Origin: Ilumatobacteraceae bacterium
Lineage (GTDB): Bacteria; Actinomycetota; Acidimicrobiia; Acidimicrobiales; Ilumatobacteraceae
Direction of reading: 5' to 3'
Assembly: GCA_007117775.1 (NCBI GenBank)
Contig: SKFX01000187.1
Location: forward strand, 1-23,481
DNA: 23,481 nt
Below the pieces are notes generated by a model. That model saw only the letters and a program-made list of their open reading frames with translations. It was not told the DNA's origin and ran no database searches. Positions 1 through 7,502 of the stretch are shown here, piece after piece. Both the position numbers and the translations under genes were made by a program. Position 1 is the stretch's first letter, and every line of letters starts with the position of its first letter.

Positions 1-572
1 CGTTCGTTCATGTTGTAGCCGCGCGCCCGGTACTCACTGAGCTGCTCGGCACGGATCGCTCCCATATAGCCGACCACATGAGCACCGAGCGGCGCATAGG
101 GGTAGACGCGCTGCCAGCCGTTCTCGATGACCAGTCCCGGGAAATCCTCGACGCGTTCGAGGAGCGCCACCGCCGTCTGCTCGTCGACATCCTCTTTGAG
201 CGGTAGCGGCAGGAAGGGACTGTAGAGCGGGCTCTCGAAGCGGTCCTGCATCTCTTCGACCGGAACGTCCAGCCACCCTGACAAGCGGAGGAACAGCTCC
301 TCTCGATCACTGGCCCGTCTGATCACCGATCGATCGACAGCAGCGATCAAGATGGGGCGGTTGTCGGCCAGGACGCGCCCTTGGGCATCGAAGATCCTGC
401 CTCGCTCAGGGATGAGGTCCACGACACGGGTCTTGGAGAACGTCACCCGCTCCTGGAGCTCTTCGGCTCGGACGGTCTGCAAGAACCAGAGTCGAATACC
501 CACGACGCTGAGCAACAGCACGCCAACGAGGGCGAGCAGACCGAGGCGCGTCGCTCTTCGATCCGATGCCAT
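1..572 (-). CDS. mrdA: Penicillin-binding protein 2 (elongation transpeptidase), N-terminal part, cut by window edge
   Basis: I translated this frame directly from the ATG at 572; it stays open for 190 codons to the window edge, so the C-terminal transpeptidase domain is not seen. The product begins with a short basic stretch (MASDRRATR), then one membrane-spanning helix at about residues 10-34, giving a periplasmic/exterior protein. It then shows the class B PBP signature PERGRIFDAQGRVLADNR at about residues 61-78 and, near residues 156-172, RVYPYAPLGAHVVGYMG, which is typical of the PBP2 N-terminal pedestal. Its role would be cross-linking peptidoglycan during side-wall elongation with MreBCD. 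It lies 65 bp downstream of mreD, the usual place for this gene. FtsI-type PBP3 is the alternative, but the mre neighbours favour PBP2. Confidence 0.88.
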   Translation of the reverse strand, partial: MASDRRATRLGLLALVGVLLLSVVGIRLWFLQTVRAEELQERVTFSKTRVVDLIPERGRIFDAQGRVLADNRPILIAAVDRSVIRRASDREELFLRLSGWLDVPVEEMQDRFESPLYSPFLPLPLKEDVDEQTAVALLERVEDFPGLVIENGWQRVYPYAPLGAHVVGYMGAIRAEQLSEYRARGYNMNE

Positions 573-637
573 CCCTACAGTCTGGCAAGTTCAGACCGCT
601 TGTGGCACGCGCTCGCCCATCGGTGAGTACGCACCGA

Positions 638-1171
638 TCATTCGACCGGTTCGGGAAGTCGCAACTCAGCACTGCTGATCCGCAGCGCCCAGCGTGCCAA
701 TCGGGTGAGCAGGGGGCTCAACACCGCTGCAGACAGTGCCACCACGGCGACCACGGTGATCAGGTACGACCCGATGAGGCCCGATTCGCCGATCAGCGTT
801 CTGAGCAGCGGATTCGCCAATTCGCCCGCCGCTGAACCCAAGGCGACGAAGATTGCGTTCAGCCACCATTGGGGCTCGATGTTCAACAGCGTCATCGACG
901 CTCCCACGAGGCCGGCGAGCGCCATAGACAACGCCGACAGCCCAAGAGGCGTCCCTGTACCGAGGTCGTAGAGGATCCCGAGCACGAATCCGGCCAGGAC
1001 CCCGCTGTCGGCGCCGCCGACCACTCCGGCCGCGGCACTGAACGCCAACATGACCTGGATGACCACCCCGGCCGGCTTGACATCGATCAGCAGACTGTTC
1101 TGAATGGCCAAGAGGATGATTCCCACTGCGATCAGGCGACCGATGGGCCCGCGCAGCACACCGAGGATCAT
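638..1171 (-). CDS. mreD: Rod shape-determining membrane protein MreD
   Basis: A 177-aa, strongly hydrophobic protein with about five membrane segments, the usual size and layout of MreD. The segment GFVLGILYDLGTGTPLGLSA in the middle is characteristic of the family. MreD is an inner-membrane component of the elongasome that links MreC and MreB to PBP2/RodA. The start ATG at 1171 overlaps the stop of mreC by 4 bp (ATGA), which indicates translational coupling and supports this start. The C-terminal tail is short and acidic. No catalytic residues are expected. Confidence 0.9.
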   Translation of the reverse strand: MILGVLRGPIGRLIAVGIILLAIQNSLLIDVKPAGVVIQVMLAFSAAAGVVGGADSGVLAGFVLGILYDLGTGTPLGLSALSMALAGLVGASMTLLNIEPQWWLNAIFVALGSAAGELANPLLRTLIGESGLIGSYLITVVAVVALSAAVLSPLLTRLARWALRISSAELRLPEPVE

Positions 1172-2403
1172 TGGTTGATCTCGACCGAGGGCTTGTAGAG
1201 CAGGATGCGGACGAAACGCAGGCTCGACAGATCCGGTGCAGGAAAGATCTCGAGCTGTGAACCCGCTGAGCCTGGCGAGGCGATGATGTTCGCCACGGTT
1301 CCCACCGGGATATCGGGCGGCGCCAGGCTGGTTCGGCCACCGGCGGTCAGCACGAAGTCACCCACCTGCAACTCCGCCAACGACGGGGTGCTGACCACGA
1401 AGTCGACCTGAGGGAGTCGCCCCGACCCCTGGCCACGCAGAGCTCCCGTCTCACGCAGCACCACATCGGTTGCCTCCCCTTGCGGACGCCCCACCGAGGT
1501 CCCCATCTCCGCGCGCGCCTCGATGATCTCGCGCGCCACCCGCACTGCGAGCTGGGCGCCGCCGAGTGACCCGACCAGGTCTGCCAACGCCACCTCATTG
1601 GCCGTCGCCAACGTCACCAGTTCGGCCACCTCGGGCGCCGCCGCTCCGGCTTCGGCCAGTGCCCGCCGCACCGCCGCATCGGCCTCGAACGGATCGAGTT
1701 CGACATCGTCACCACCGGGATCCGCTGAGAGATCGTCGCTGCCGTCGGATCCAGCCGATGTCTCCTGGGCGGCAGCGATCTCCTCGAGCTCCGACATCGT
1801 CAGACCACTCGGAACGGTCGCCTCGGTGACCGGTTCATCTGCGTCTGACCCCGTGTCTGCCGACACCACCTTCACCTCGACCGCATAACGGGCATCGGTG
1901 ACCAACATCACCAGGCTCGAGTTCTCAAAGACTGCGGTCACCTTCCCGATCAGACCGGCCTCGTTGGCGACGGCCATCCCGACCTGGACCCCGTCTCGGC
2001 GACCTCGATCGATCTCGACCACCTGGTCGATATTGCTCGGCGACTCACCGATGATCGCCGCGGTGACCGATGGGATATCGGTCAGCGATTCGAGAGCATT
2101 GAGTGCCCGCAACTGTTGATTCTCGATGATCGCATTACGCGCCGCGATCTCGTTGCCGCGTTGAGCGTCGACCTGCTCACGCAGGTCGAGGTTCTCTTCG
2201 CGCAACTCATCGAACGTGGTCACCGCCCGCCAGGCGTTGACCACCGGACGGGTGACCACCCGCGCCGCGGTCTCGATCGGCGCCATGACCTGCACGAAGC
2301 CACTGCGGGCCACATTGAGTCCGGCCACACCGCGCAGGTCAAGGGTCAACAGCAACAGCGCCGTCAGCACCAGCAGTGCGACGACCCGCCGGCGCCCGAT
2401 CAT
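1168..2403 (-). CDS. mreC: Rod shape-determining protein MreC with a large internal insertion
   Basis: A 411-aa bitopic membrane protein. Residues 1-25 hold a basic start (MIGRRR) and one membrane helix. Residues 60-105 form a coiled coil (FDELREENLDLREQVDA and following). The first beta-barrel half runs from about 108 to 181 (IDRGRRDGVQVGMAV, GLIGKV) and the second from about 319 to 405 (GDFVLTAGG, PPDIPVGTVANI, FVRILLY). MreC scaffolds the elongasome outside the membrane. Most MreC proteins are about 270-370 aa. Here the extra length is a segment at about 181-318 that separates the two beta halves, first acidic and Ser/Asp-rich, then Ala-rich and probably helical. The gene starts 21 bp after mreB and overlaps mreD. 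Confidence 0.9.
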   Translation of the reverse strand: MIGRRRVVALLVLTALLLLTLDLRGVAGLNVARSGFVQVMAPIETAARVVTRPVVNAWRAVTTFDELREENLDLREQVDAQRGNEIAARNAIIENQQLRALNALESLTDIPSVTAAIIGESPSNIDQVVEIDRGRRDGVQVGMAVANEAGLIGKVTAVFENSSLVMLVTDARYAVEVKVVSADTGSDADEPVTEATVPSGLTMSELEEIAAAQETSAGSDGSDDLSADPGGDDVELDPFEADAAVRRALAEAGAAAPEVAELVTLATANEVALADLVGSLGGAQLAVRVAREIIEARAEMGTSVGRPQGEATDVVLRETGALRGQGSGRLPQVDFVVSTPSLAELQVGDFVLTAGGRTSLAPPDIPVGTVANIIASPGSAGSQLEIFPAPDLSSLRFVRILLYKPSVEINQ

Positions 2404-2424
2404 CGGGCGTGCCCGGTACCGAGA

Positions 2425-3459
2425 TCACTCATCGCCACCGAGCGATAACAGGCCACGCATGGCATCGATGTTCTCCAACGCCCGCCCGGACCCGACCGCA
2501 ACGCTGTAGAGCGGCTCATGACCGATCCGGATCGGCATACCGGTCTCATGGTTGAGACGACGGTCGAGGCCGCCGAGCAGCGCTCCACCGCCGGTGAGGG
2601 TGATGCCATCTTCCATGATGTCCGCCGCCAATTCCGGTGGCGTCTTGTCCAGTGTGGCCTTGACCGCATCGACGATCGCTGCCACCGGCTCTGCAAGGGC
2701 CTCTCGGATGTGTTCAGTGGTGATCTCGACGGTGCGGGGAAGACCCGAGATGAGATCGCGACCCCGGATATCGGCGGTCAACTCCACCTCCATCGGCCAT
2801 GCCGAACCCATCTGGATCTTGATCTCCTCAGCGGTCCGGTCCCCGATGGCGAGGGAGAACTCCTTTTTGGTGTACTCGATGATCGCCTCATCGAGTTCGT
2901 CGCCGGCGACTCGCACCGACTGGGCGGTCACGATCCCACCGAGAGAGATGACCGCCACCTCGGTCGTGCCGCCACCGATATCGACGATCATGTTGCCGCT
3001 CGGTTCATGCACCGGCAGATCCGCGCCGATCGCAGCAGCCATGGGCTCTTCGATGATGTGGACCGGTTTACGCGCCCCGGCGTACTCGGCTGCGTCCTGC
3101 ACCGCGCGCTGTTCGACGCCGGTGATCCCAGATGGCACGCAGATGATCATGCGCGGTTTTGACCACTTGTTGCCGTGCACTTTCTGGATGAAATACCGCA
3201 GCATCTTCTCACAGACGTCGAAGTCCGCGATGACACCGTCTTTGAGCGGTCGGATCGCCTTGATGTGATTCGGAGTCCGACCCATCATCCGCTTTGCCTC
3301 GAGTCCGACTGCGACGGGACGACCATCGTTGATGTTGATCGCCACCACCGACGGCTCATCCAAGACGATGCCCAGTCCGCGGGCATAGATGAGCGTATTC
3401 GCGGTTCCCAGATCGATCGAGAGGTCGCGACCGATGCCCAGTGGATTCGTTCGGGCCAT
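2425..3459 (-). CDS. mreB: Rod shape-determining actin homologue MreB
   Basis: A 344-aa protein of full, normal MreB length. It has the actin-fold nucleotide-binding motifs: phosphate 1 (DLGTANTLIYARG, near residue 17), phosphate 2 (DIGGGTTEVAVISLGG, near 167) and the adenosine motif (TGGGALLGGLDRRL, near 294). MreB filaments lie under the membrane and direct cell-wall synthesis along the cylinder. The ATG at 3459 is preceded by a strong Shine-Dalgarno (AAGGAG, 5 nt spacing; 3465-3470 on this strand). The 87-bp leader after ndk contains a long stem-loop, listed separately. It is first in the mreB-mreC-mreD-PBP2 series. Confidence 0.96.
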   Translation of the reverse strand: MARTNPLGIGRDLSIDLGTANTLIYARGLGIVLDEPSVVAININDGRPVAVGLEAKRMMGRTPNHIKAIRPLKDGVIADFDVCEKMLRYFIQKVHGNKWSKPRMIICVPSGITGVEQRAVQDAAEYAGARKPVHIIEEPMAAAIGADLPVHEPSGNMIVDIGGGTTEVAVISLGGIVTAQSVRVAGDELDEAIIEYTKKEFSLAIGDRTAEEIKIQMGSAWPMEVELTADIRGRDLISGLPRTVEITTEHIREALAEPVAAIVDAVKATLDKTPPELAADIMEDGITLTGGGALLGGLDRRLNHETGMPIRIGHEPLYSVAVGSGRALENIDAMRGLLSLGGDE

Positions 3460-3478
3460 CAGGACTCCTTTCGCCGAG

Positions 3479-3525
3479 GCTCACGTCTCAGACGACACAT
3501 GACATCGCCACGGGGCGACGTGAGC
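3479..3525 (-). promoter_or_regulatory. Long stem-loop in the mreB leader
   Basis: A perfect 9-bp inverted repeat, GCTCACGTC and GACGTGAGC (3517-3525 and 3479-3487), with a 29-nt loop. The loop contains a smaller nested repeat, TCGCC/GGCGA (3505-3509 and 3514-3518), that competes with part of the outer stem. It lies entirely between ndk and mreB, 8 bases before the mreB Shine-Dalgarno. No T-run follows it in the mRNA sense, so it does not look like a standard intrinsic terminator. A leader control element, an mRNA-stability element or a protein-binding operator are all possible. The repeat is seen directly; its role is inferred. Confidence 0.5.
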
Positions 3526-3546
3526 TGGCAACGAGACATCAGCAAT

Positions 3547-3957
3547 CTACAGGTTGGGGAAGAAGATGCTGATCTCGCGCTCGGCTGATTCGGCCGAGTC
3601 ACTGCCATGGACCAGATTCTCGGTCATCTCGAGGCCGAAGTCGCCACGGATGGTGCCCGGAGCCGCCGCGGCGGGATTGGTGGCGCCCATCATCGTCCTG
3701 ACGACCTCCCAGGTGTTGTCCGGGCCCTCGAGCACCATGGCCACCGCCGGGCCGCGGGACATGAATGCGACCAGATCGCCGTAGAACGGCTTGTCGACAT
3801 GCTCGGCATAGTGTTGCCCCAGCGTGTCGGCATCGAGGGTACGCAGCTCACATGCCGCGAGGGCCAGGCCCTTGGCCTCGAATCGGGCCAGGATCTGCCC
3901 CACGAGACAACGCTCCACGGCATCGGGCTTCAACAGGACGAGGGTACGGTTGGACAT
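3547..3957 (-). CDS. ndk: Nucleoside diphosphate kinase
   Basis: A 136-aa cytosolic enzyme that passes phosphate from ATP to nucleoside diphosphates through a phospho-histidine. The catalytic histidine is H117 in NLVHGSDSAESAEREI. The Kpn-loop region (VRTMMGATNPAAAAPGTIRGDF split across residues 86-107) and the N-terminal NRTLVLLKPDAV are all present, so it should be active. I start it at the ATG at 3957; an in-frame TTG three codons earlier would add nothing conserved. No Shine-Dalgarno is visible, and a TAACCT box ends 9 nt before the ATG. folC lies 66 bp upstream and mreB 87 bp downstream on the same strand. Confidence 0.96.
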   Translation of the reverse strand: MSNRTLVLLKPDAVERCLVGQILARFEAKGLALAACELRTLDADTLGQHYAEHVDKPFYGDLVAFMSRGPAVAMVLEGPDNTWEVVRTMMGATNPAAAAPGTIRGDFGLEMTENLVHGSDSAESAEREISIFFPNL

Positions 3958-3966
3958 AGTCCCCAA

Positions 3967-3972
3967 AGGTTA
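3967..3972 (-). promoter_or_regulatory. Possible -10 box for ndk (near-leaderless)
   Basis: TAACCT on the minus strand fits the actinobacterial -10 pattern TANNNT and ends 9 nt before the ndk ATG. Transcription would start 2-3 nt before the start codon. I see no convincing -35 box. The ndk start has no Shine-Dalgarno, which fits a leaderless or near-leaderless mRNA. Confidence 0.35.
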
Positions 3973-4023
3973 GCGCTGAATCTCGAACCGAGGCCCGCGG
4001 CCGATGTGCCGGAGCCGACGCGT

Positions 4024-5307
4024 TCAGGAGCCGATCAGCGTCGCCCGTGCTGCGCCAACCACGTAGAGCGAGCCGGCGATCAGAATCGCATCGTCGGCAT
4101 CGGCGAGTCCGGTCGCAGAGCGACAGGCGGTGGCGACATCGTCGAATACGTACACCTCACCACAGCCCATCTGCCGCGCCGCGGCACCGACCTGGGCCCC
4201 GGGGACACCGCGCGGCGAGGGTGCCGTACAGCAGATCACGATATCGAATTCGTCAGCGCGCAGCGCGGCGAGCATCTCGACGGGATCGCGCAATGTCCCC
4301 ACCACCAGGATCCGGCGGCCGATCGGAGAGAAATCGTCGAAGAAGACCTGCGCACAGGTATCGGCACCACCGGGGTTGTGCGCACCGTCGATGACCGTCA
4401 GCGGCTGGGTGTCGGCGATCTCGAAACGGCCGGGCGCAGCGATGGCCGCAAGGCCTTCGGCGACGACCTCTGGGGCGAGAGGCGCCGCGAAGAACGTCTC
4501 GACGGCACACAGTGCAACCGATGCATTCTCGCCCTGGTGGCTGCCGTGGAGTGGCAGGTAGATCTCGGGATAGACCGTTGTCGGGGTCCGAAGTGTCACC
4601 AACCGGCCGCCGACGGCCAACGCATTGTCATCGATATCGAAATCGGGGCCCCGACACAGCATCGATGCCGGATGCTCTGCAGCGAAGATCGCGACCAGTT
4701 CCGGGTCGGTTTCGCCGATCACCGCGGCCGAGCCCGCCTTGATGATCCCGGCCTTCTCCGAGGCGATATCCGCCAGGGTGGGACCTGCGAATTCGGTGTG
4801 ATCAAGGCCAATGTTGGTGATCACCGCCACTTGGGCGTCGACGATATTGGTGGCGTCCCATCGACCCAGGAGACCGACTTCGATCACCATGGCATCGACG
4901 GCGCAGTCGGCGAACCAACGGAATGCAGCGGCGGTCATGATCTCGAAGTAGCTGGGCCGGATCCCGGTGAGTCCCTCCAGATCAGCGACTGCTGAGATCT
5001 GCTCGGCGAGTGCCTCGTCTGGGATCGGCTCACCATTCAGACATACGCGCTCATTGACCCGTTCGAGGTGCGGGCTGGTGTAGGTGCCGACGGTCAGTCC
5101 CTGCGCAACCAGCAGACGGGTGATCATCTGGGCCGTGGAACCCTTGCCATTAGTCCCGGTCACATGAATCACCGGCGCAACATGCTGCGGGTCCCCCATC
5201 GCTGCGGTCAGTCCGGTGATGTTGTCGAGCGACGGCGAGGTGATCCTGCCGGTCAGGTCATAACCGGCATGGGCGTCGAGGTAGGCCAGCGCCTCCGGGT
5301 AGTCCAT
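4024..5307 (-). CDS. folC: Folylpolyglutamate synthase / dihydrofolate synthase
   Basis: A 427-aa cytosolic Mur-ligase-family enzyme that adds glutamate to dihydropteroate and to reduced folates using ATP. The P-loop HVTGTNGKGS lies at about residues 48-57, followed by TYTSPHLERVNERV, the omega-loop/folate region. Further on are NIGLDHTEFAGPTLADIASEKAGIIK in two adjacent blocks and the C-terminal domain motif VIDGAHNPGG. The ATG at 5307 is chosen because the upstream in-frame extension would run into clpX and carries no family sequence. The gene begins 25 bp after the clpX stop. In other actinobacteria valS normally sits just ahead of folC; it is absent here. Confidence 0.93.
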   Translation of the reverse strand: MDYPEALAYLDAHAGYDLTGRITSPSLDNITGLTAAMGDPQHVAPVIHVTGTNGKGSTAQMITRLLVAQGLTVGTYTSPHLERVNERVCLNGEPIPDEALAEQISAVADLEGLTGIRPSYFEIMTAAAFRWFADCAVDAMVIEVGLLGRWDATNIVDAQVAVITNIGLDHTEFAGPTLADIASEKAGIIKAGSAAVIGETDPELVAIFAAEHPASMLCRGPDFDIDDNALAVGGRLVTLRTPTTVYPEIYLPLHGSHQGENASVALCAVETFFAAPLAPEVVAEGLAAIAAPGRFEIADTQPLTVIDGAHNPGGADTCAQVFFDDFSPIGRRILVVGTLRDPVEMLAALRADEFDIVICCTAPSPRGVPGAQVGAAARQMGCGEVYVFDDVATACRSATGLADADDAILIAGSLYVVGAARATLIGS

Positions 5308-5332
5308 ATCGTGGCGGCTCAATCGCCCGGGT

Positions 5333-6610
5333 TCAACTGGCGGCCCGGCGTTGCCGCGCCGGGCGGCCACGTGGCACCAGGGTGGGGTTGATCTTCTCAG
5401 TCACCGTCGGGGCGTCGATGACCACCTTGCCGATATCGGTGCGGCCGGGCACCTCGTACATGGTTGCGAGGAGCACCTCTTCGAGGATGGCGCGCAGTCC
5501 GCGCGCCCCGGTGCCGCGGACGATCGCCTGGTCCGCAACAGCCTCGAGACCGTCACCGGTGAACTCGAGTTCGACATCTTCGAACTCGAACACCTTCTGG
5601 TACTGCTTCACCAGAGCGTTTCGCGGTTCGGTCAGGATCGCGATGAGGGCCTCGCGATCCAGGCTGTGCACTGCGCCGATCGTCGGGAGTCGGCCGATGA
5701 ACTCGGGGATCATCCCGAACTTGACCAGATCCTCGGGCAGCACCTGTGAGAACAGGACCCCTGGATCAGCTTCGCGACGCGACTTGACCTCACCGTGGAA
5801 ACCGACACCCTTGCGACCGATGCGATTCTCGATGATCTGCTCGAGGCCGGAGAAGGCACCACCGAGGATGAACAGCACATTTGTGGTGTCGATCTGGATG
5901 AACTCCTGATGCGGGTGTTTGCGGCCACCCTGGGGCGGCACAGAGGCCTGGGTTCCCTCGAGGATCTTCAACAACGCCTGTTGGACGCCTTCGCCAGAGA
6001 CATCGCGCGTGATCGACGGATTCTCACTCTTGCGGGCGATCTTGTCGATCTCGTCGATATACACGATGCCGGTCTCGGCGCGCTTCACGTCGAAATCGGC
6101 GGCCTGGATGAGCTTCAAGAGGATGTTCTCCACATCCTCGCCCACATACCCGGCCTCGGTGAGCGCTGTCGCGTCGGCGACGGCGAACGGGACGTTGAGC
6201 ATCCGTGCCAGGGTCTGGGCGAGATGGGTCTTGCCACAACCGGTGGGACCGAGCAACAAGATGTTCGACTTCGCCAATTCGACGTCATCACGACGGCCCA
6301 GACCGCTCTGCTGCTGGAACTGGATTCGCTTGTAGTGGTTGTAGACCGCGACCGACAGGATCATCTTGGCTTGTTCCTGGCCGACGACATATTCGTCGAG
6401 GAACGAGCGGATCTCGCGCGGATTGGGCAACTCGTCGAAGGAGATCTCCGAGGTGTCGCTCAACTCCTCCTCGATGATCTCGTTGCACAGATCGATGCAC
6501 TCATCGCAGATGTAGACCCCCGGGCCGGCGATGAGCTTCTTGACCTGCTTTTGAGACTTTCCACAGAACGAACACTTGAGCAGATCGCCACTCTCTCCGA
6601 ATTTCGCCAT
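5333..6610 (-). CDS. clpX: ClpX, ATP-dependent unfoldase subunit of the Clp protease
   Basis: A 425-aa AAA+ protein that recognises, unfolds and feeds substrates to ClpP. The N-terminal zinc-binding domain has C13, C16, C35 and C38 (CSFCGKSQ ... CDEC). Walker A is GPTGCGKT at 121-128, the pore loop GYVG at 153-156, Walker B IVYIDEID at 181-188 and the RKH loop at 229-231. The ClpP-docking tripeptide is VGF (268-270) instead of the commoner IGF. The ATG at 6610 has a strong Shine-Dalgarno (AAGGAGG, 7 nt spacing), which rules out the longer in-frame ORF reaching upstream to 6766. The C-terminal tail is Arg-rich. Confidence 0.97.
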   Translation of the reverse strand: MAKFGESGDLLKCSFCGKSQKQVKKLIAGPGVYICDECIDLCNEIIEEELSDTSEISFDELPNPREIRSFLDEYVVGQEQAKMILSVAVYNHYKRIQFQQQSGLGRRDDVELAKSNILLLGPTGCGKTHLAQTLARMLNVPFAVADATALTEAGYVGEDVENILLKLIQAADFDVKRAETGIVYIDEIDKIARKSENPSITRDVSGEGVQQALLKILEGTQASVPPQGGRKHPHQEFIQIDTTNVLFILGGAFSGLEQIIENRIGRKGVGFHGEVKSRREADPGVLFSQVLPEDLVKFGMIPEFIGRLPTIGAVHSLDREALIAILTEPRNALVKQYQKVFEFEDVELEFTGDGLEAVADQAIVRGTGARGLRAILEEVLLATMYEVPGRTDIGKVVIDAPTVTEKINPTLVPRGRPARQRRAAS

Positions 6611-6830
6611 GGTGCTGCCTCCTTCCTCGCTCTCGGTCACGGCCGACTCGTGCGCCCGCTGGGTCGATGATCTCGCTCCGGCCGACTGGCCGATGTCCGC
6701 TGCCGGAGCGCGCGGCTCCTTGATCGTAGGACATCTCGGACCCCGAGGTCGGACATAGCAGGCCAAGTCGCGCCGTTATTGGAGTCTGTGCGGATCCGAC
6801 AGGGGCCGGTCCGTTCCGAAATCGGGCGGG
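6611..6830. other. Intergenic region between clpP and clpX
   Basis: A 220-bp gap, the longest in the core block. It holds the clpX Shine-Dalgarno next to 6610 and a small hairpin, CTCGG-ACC-CCGAG, near 6735-6747. An open frame continues from clpX through it, but it lacks family sequence and lies upstream of the strong ribosome-binding site. clpX probably has its own promoter here, though I cannot place -10 and -35 boxes with confidence. No terminator with a T-run is visible after clpP. Confidence 0.4.
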
Positions 6831-7502
6831 TCAGCGGATCGGGCCCTCGCGGTCGACAGCGACACGCGAAGAGATGACCGCATCGATGAGACCGTATTCG
6901 ACGGCCTCTTCGGCCTCCATGACGAAGTCACGGTCGGTGTCGGCGTGGATCCGCTCCAAGGGTTGGCCGGTGTGCTCTGCGAGGATCTGCTCGAGCAGAT
7001 CGCGCATCCTCAGGATCTCCTTGGCAGCCAACTCGAGATCGGTCACCTGGCCGTAGCCGACCTGGCCATAGGGCTGGTGCAGCAGGATACGGCTGTGCGG
7101 CAGCGCCAGACGCTTGCCTTTGGTTCCCGCTGCGAGCAGCACTGCAGCAGCAGACGCGGCCTGACCGAGGCAGATCGTGGCGATGTCGTTGCGGATGAAC
7201 TGCATCGTGTCGTAGATGGCGAACAGCGCCGTGATGTCACCACCGGGCGAGTTGATGTAGATGTTGATGTCCTTGTCGGGATTCTCCGACTCAAGATGCA
7301 CCAACTGGGCGCACAACAGACTCGCGATCTGGTCATCGATGGGAGTCTGCAAGAAGATGATGTTGTCCTTCAGCAGACGGCTGTAGAGGTCGTAGGCGCG
7401 CTCGCCGCGGCTGGTCTGTTCGACCACGTTGGGCACCAGATAGTTGGATGCGGCGAACAGCGGGTGGAGGCGATCATCGCCGATCATGTCTCGTGGGTCC
7501 AT
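6831..7502 (-). CDS. clpP: ClpP, proteolytic subunit of the Clp protease
   Basis: A 223-aa serine peptidase (S14) that forms the barrel degrading substrates delivered by ClpX. The catalytic serine is S117 in GQAASAAAVLLAAG and the histidine is H142 in RILLHQP. The aspartate lies in the DTDRD stretch near 188-192, followed by the conserved EAVEYGLIDAVI. The ATG at 7502 overlaps the tig stop by one base (TGATG), supporting translational coupling and this start. An internal ATG five codons on is possible. Only one clpP is present, whereas many actinobacteria have a clpP1-clpP2 pair at this locus. Confidence 0.96.
   Translation of the reverse strand: MDPRDMIGDDRLHPLFAASNYLVPNVVEQTSRGERAYDLYSRLLKDNIIFLQTPIDDQIASLLCAQLVHLESENPDKDINIYINSPGGDITALFAIYDTMQFIRNDIATICLGQAASAAAVLLAAGTKGKRLALPHSRILLHQPYGQVGYGQVTDLELAAKEILRMRDLLEQILAEHTGQPLERIHADTDRDFVMEAEEAVEYGLIDAVISSRVAVDREGPIR

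Noticed and set aside
3607..4995. Long plus-strand ORF of 462 codons opposite ndk and folC
   Set aside because: Both ndk and folC on the other strand have full family motifs. The plus-strand product has no recognisable domain and crosses the ndk-folC boundary, as expected for a high-GC shadow frame.
5795..6670. Plus-strand ORF of 291 codons opposite clpX
   Set aside because: It is antisense to the AAA+ domain of clpX and has no domain of its own; its composition mirrors the complementary codons.
6611..6766. N-terminal extension of ClpX by 52 residues
   Set aside because: The strong Shine-Dalgarno before the ATG at 6610 and the normal zinc-domain N-terminus fix the start there.
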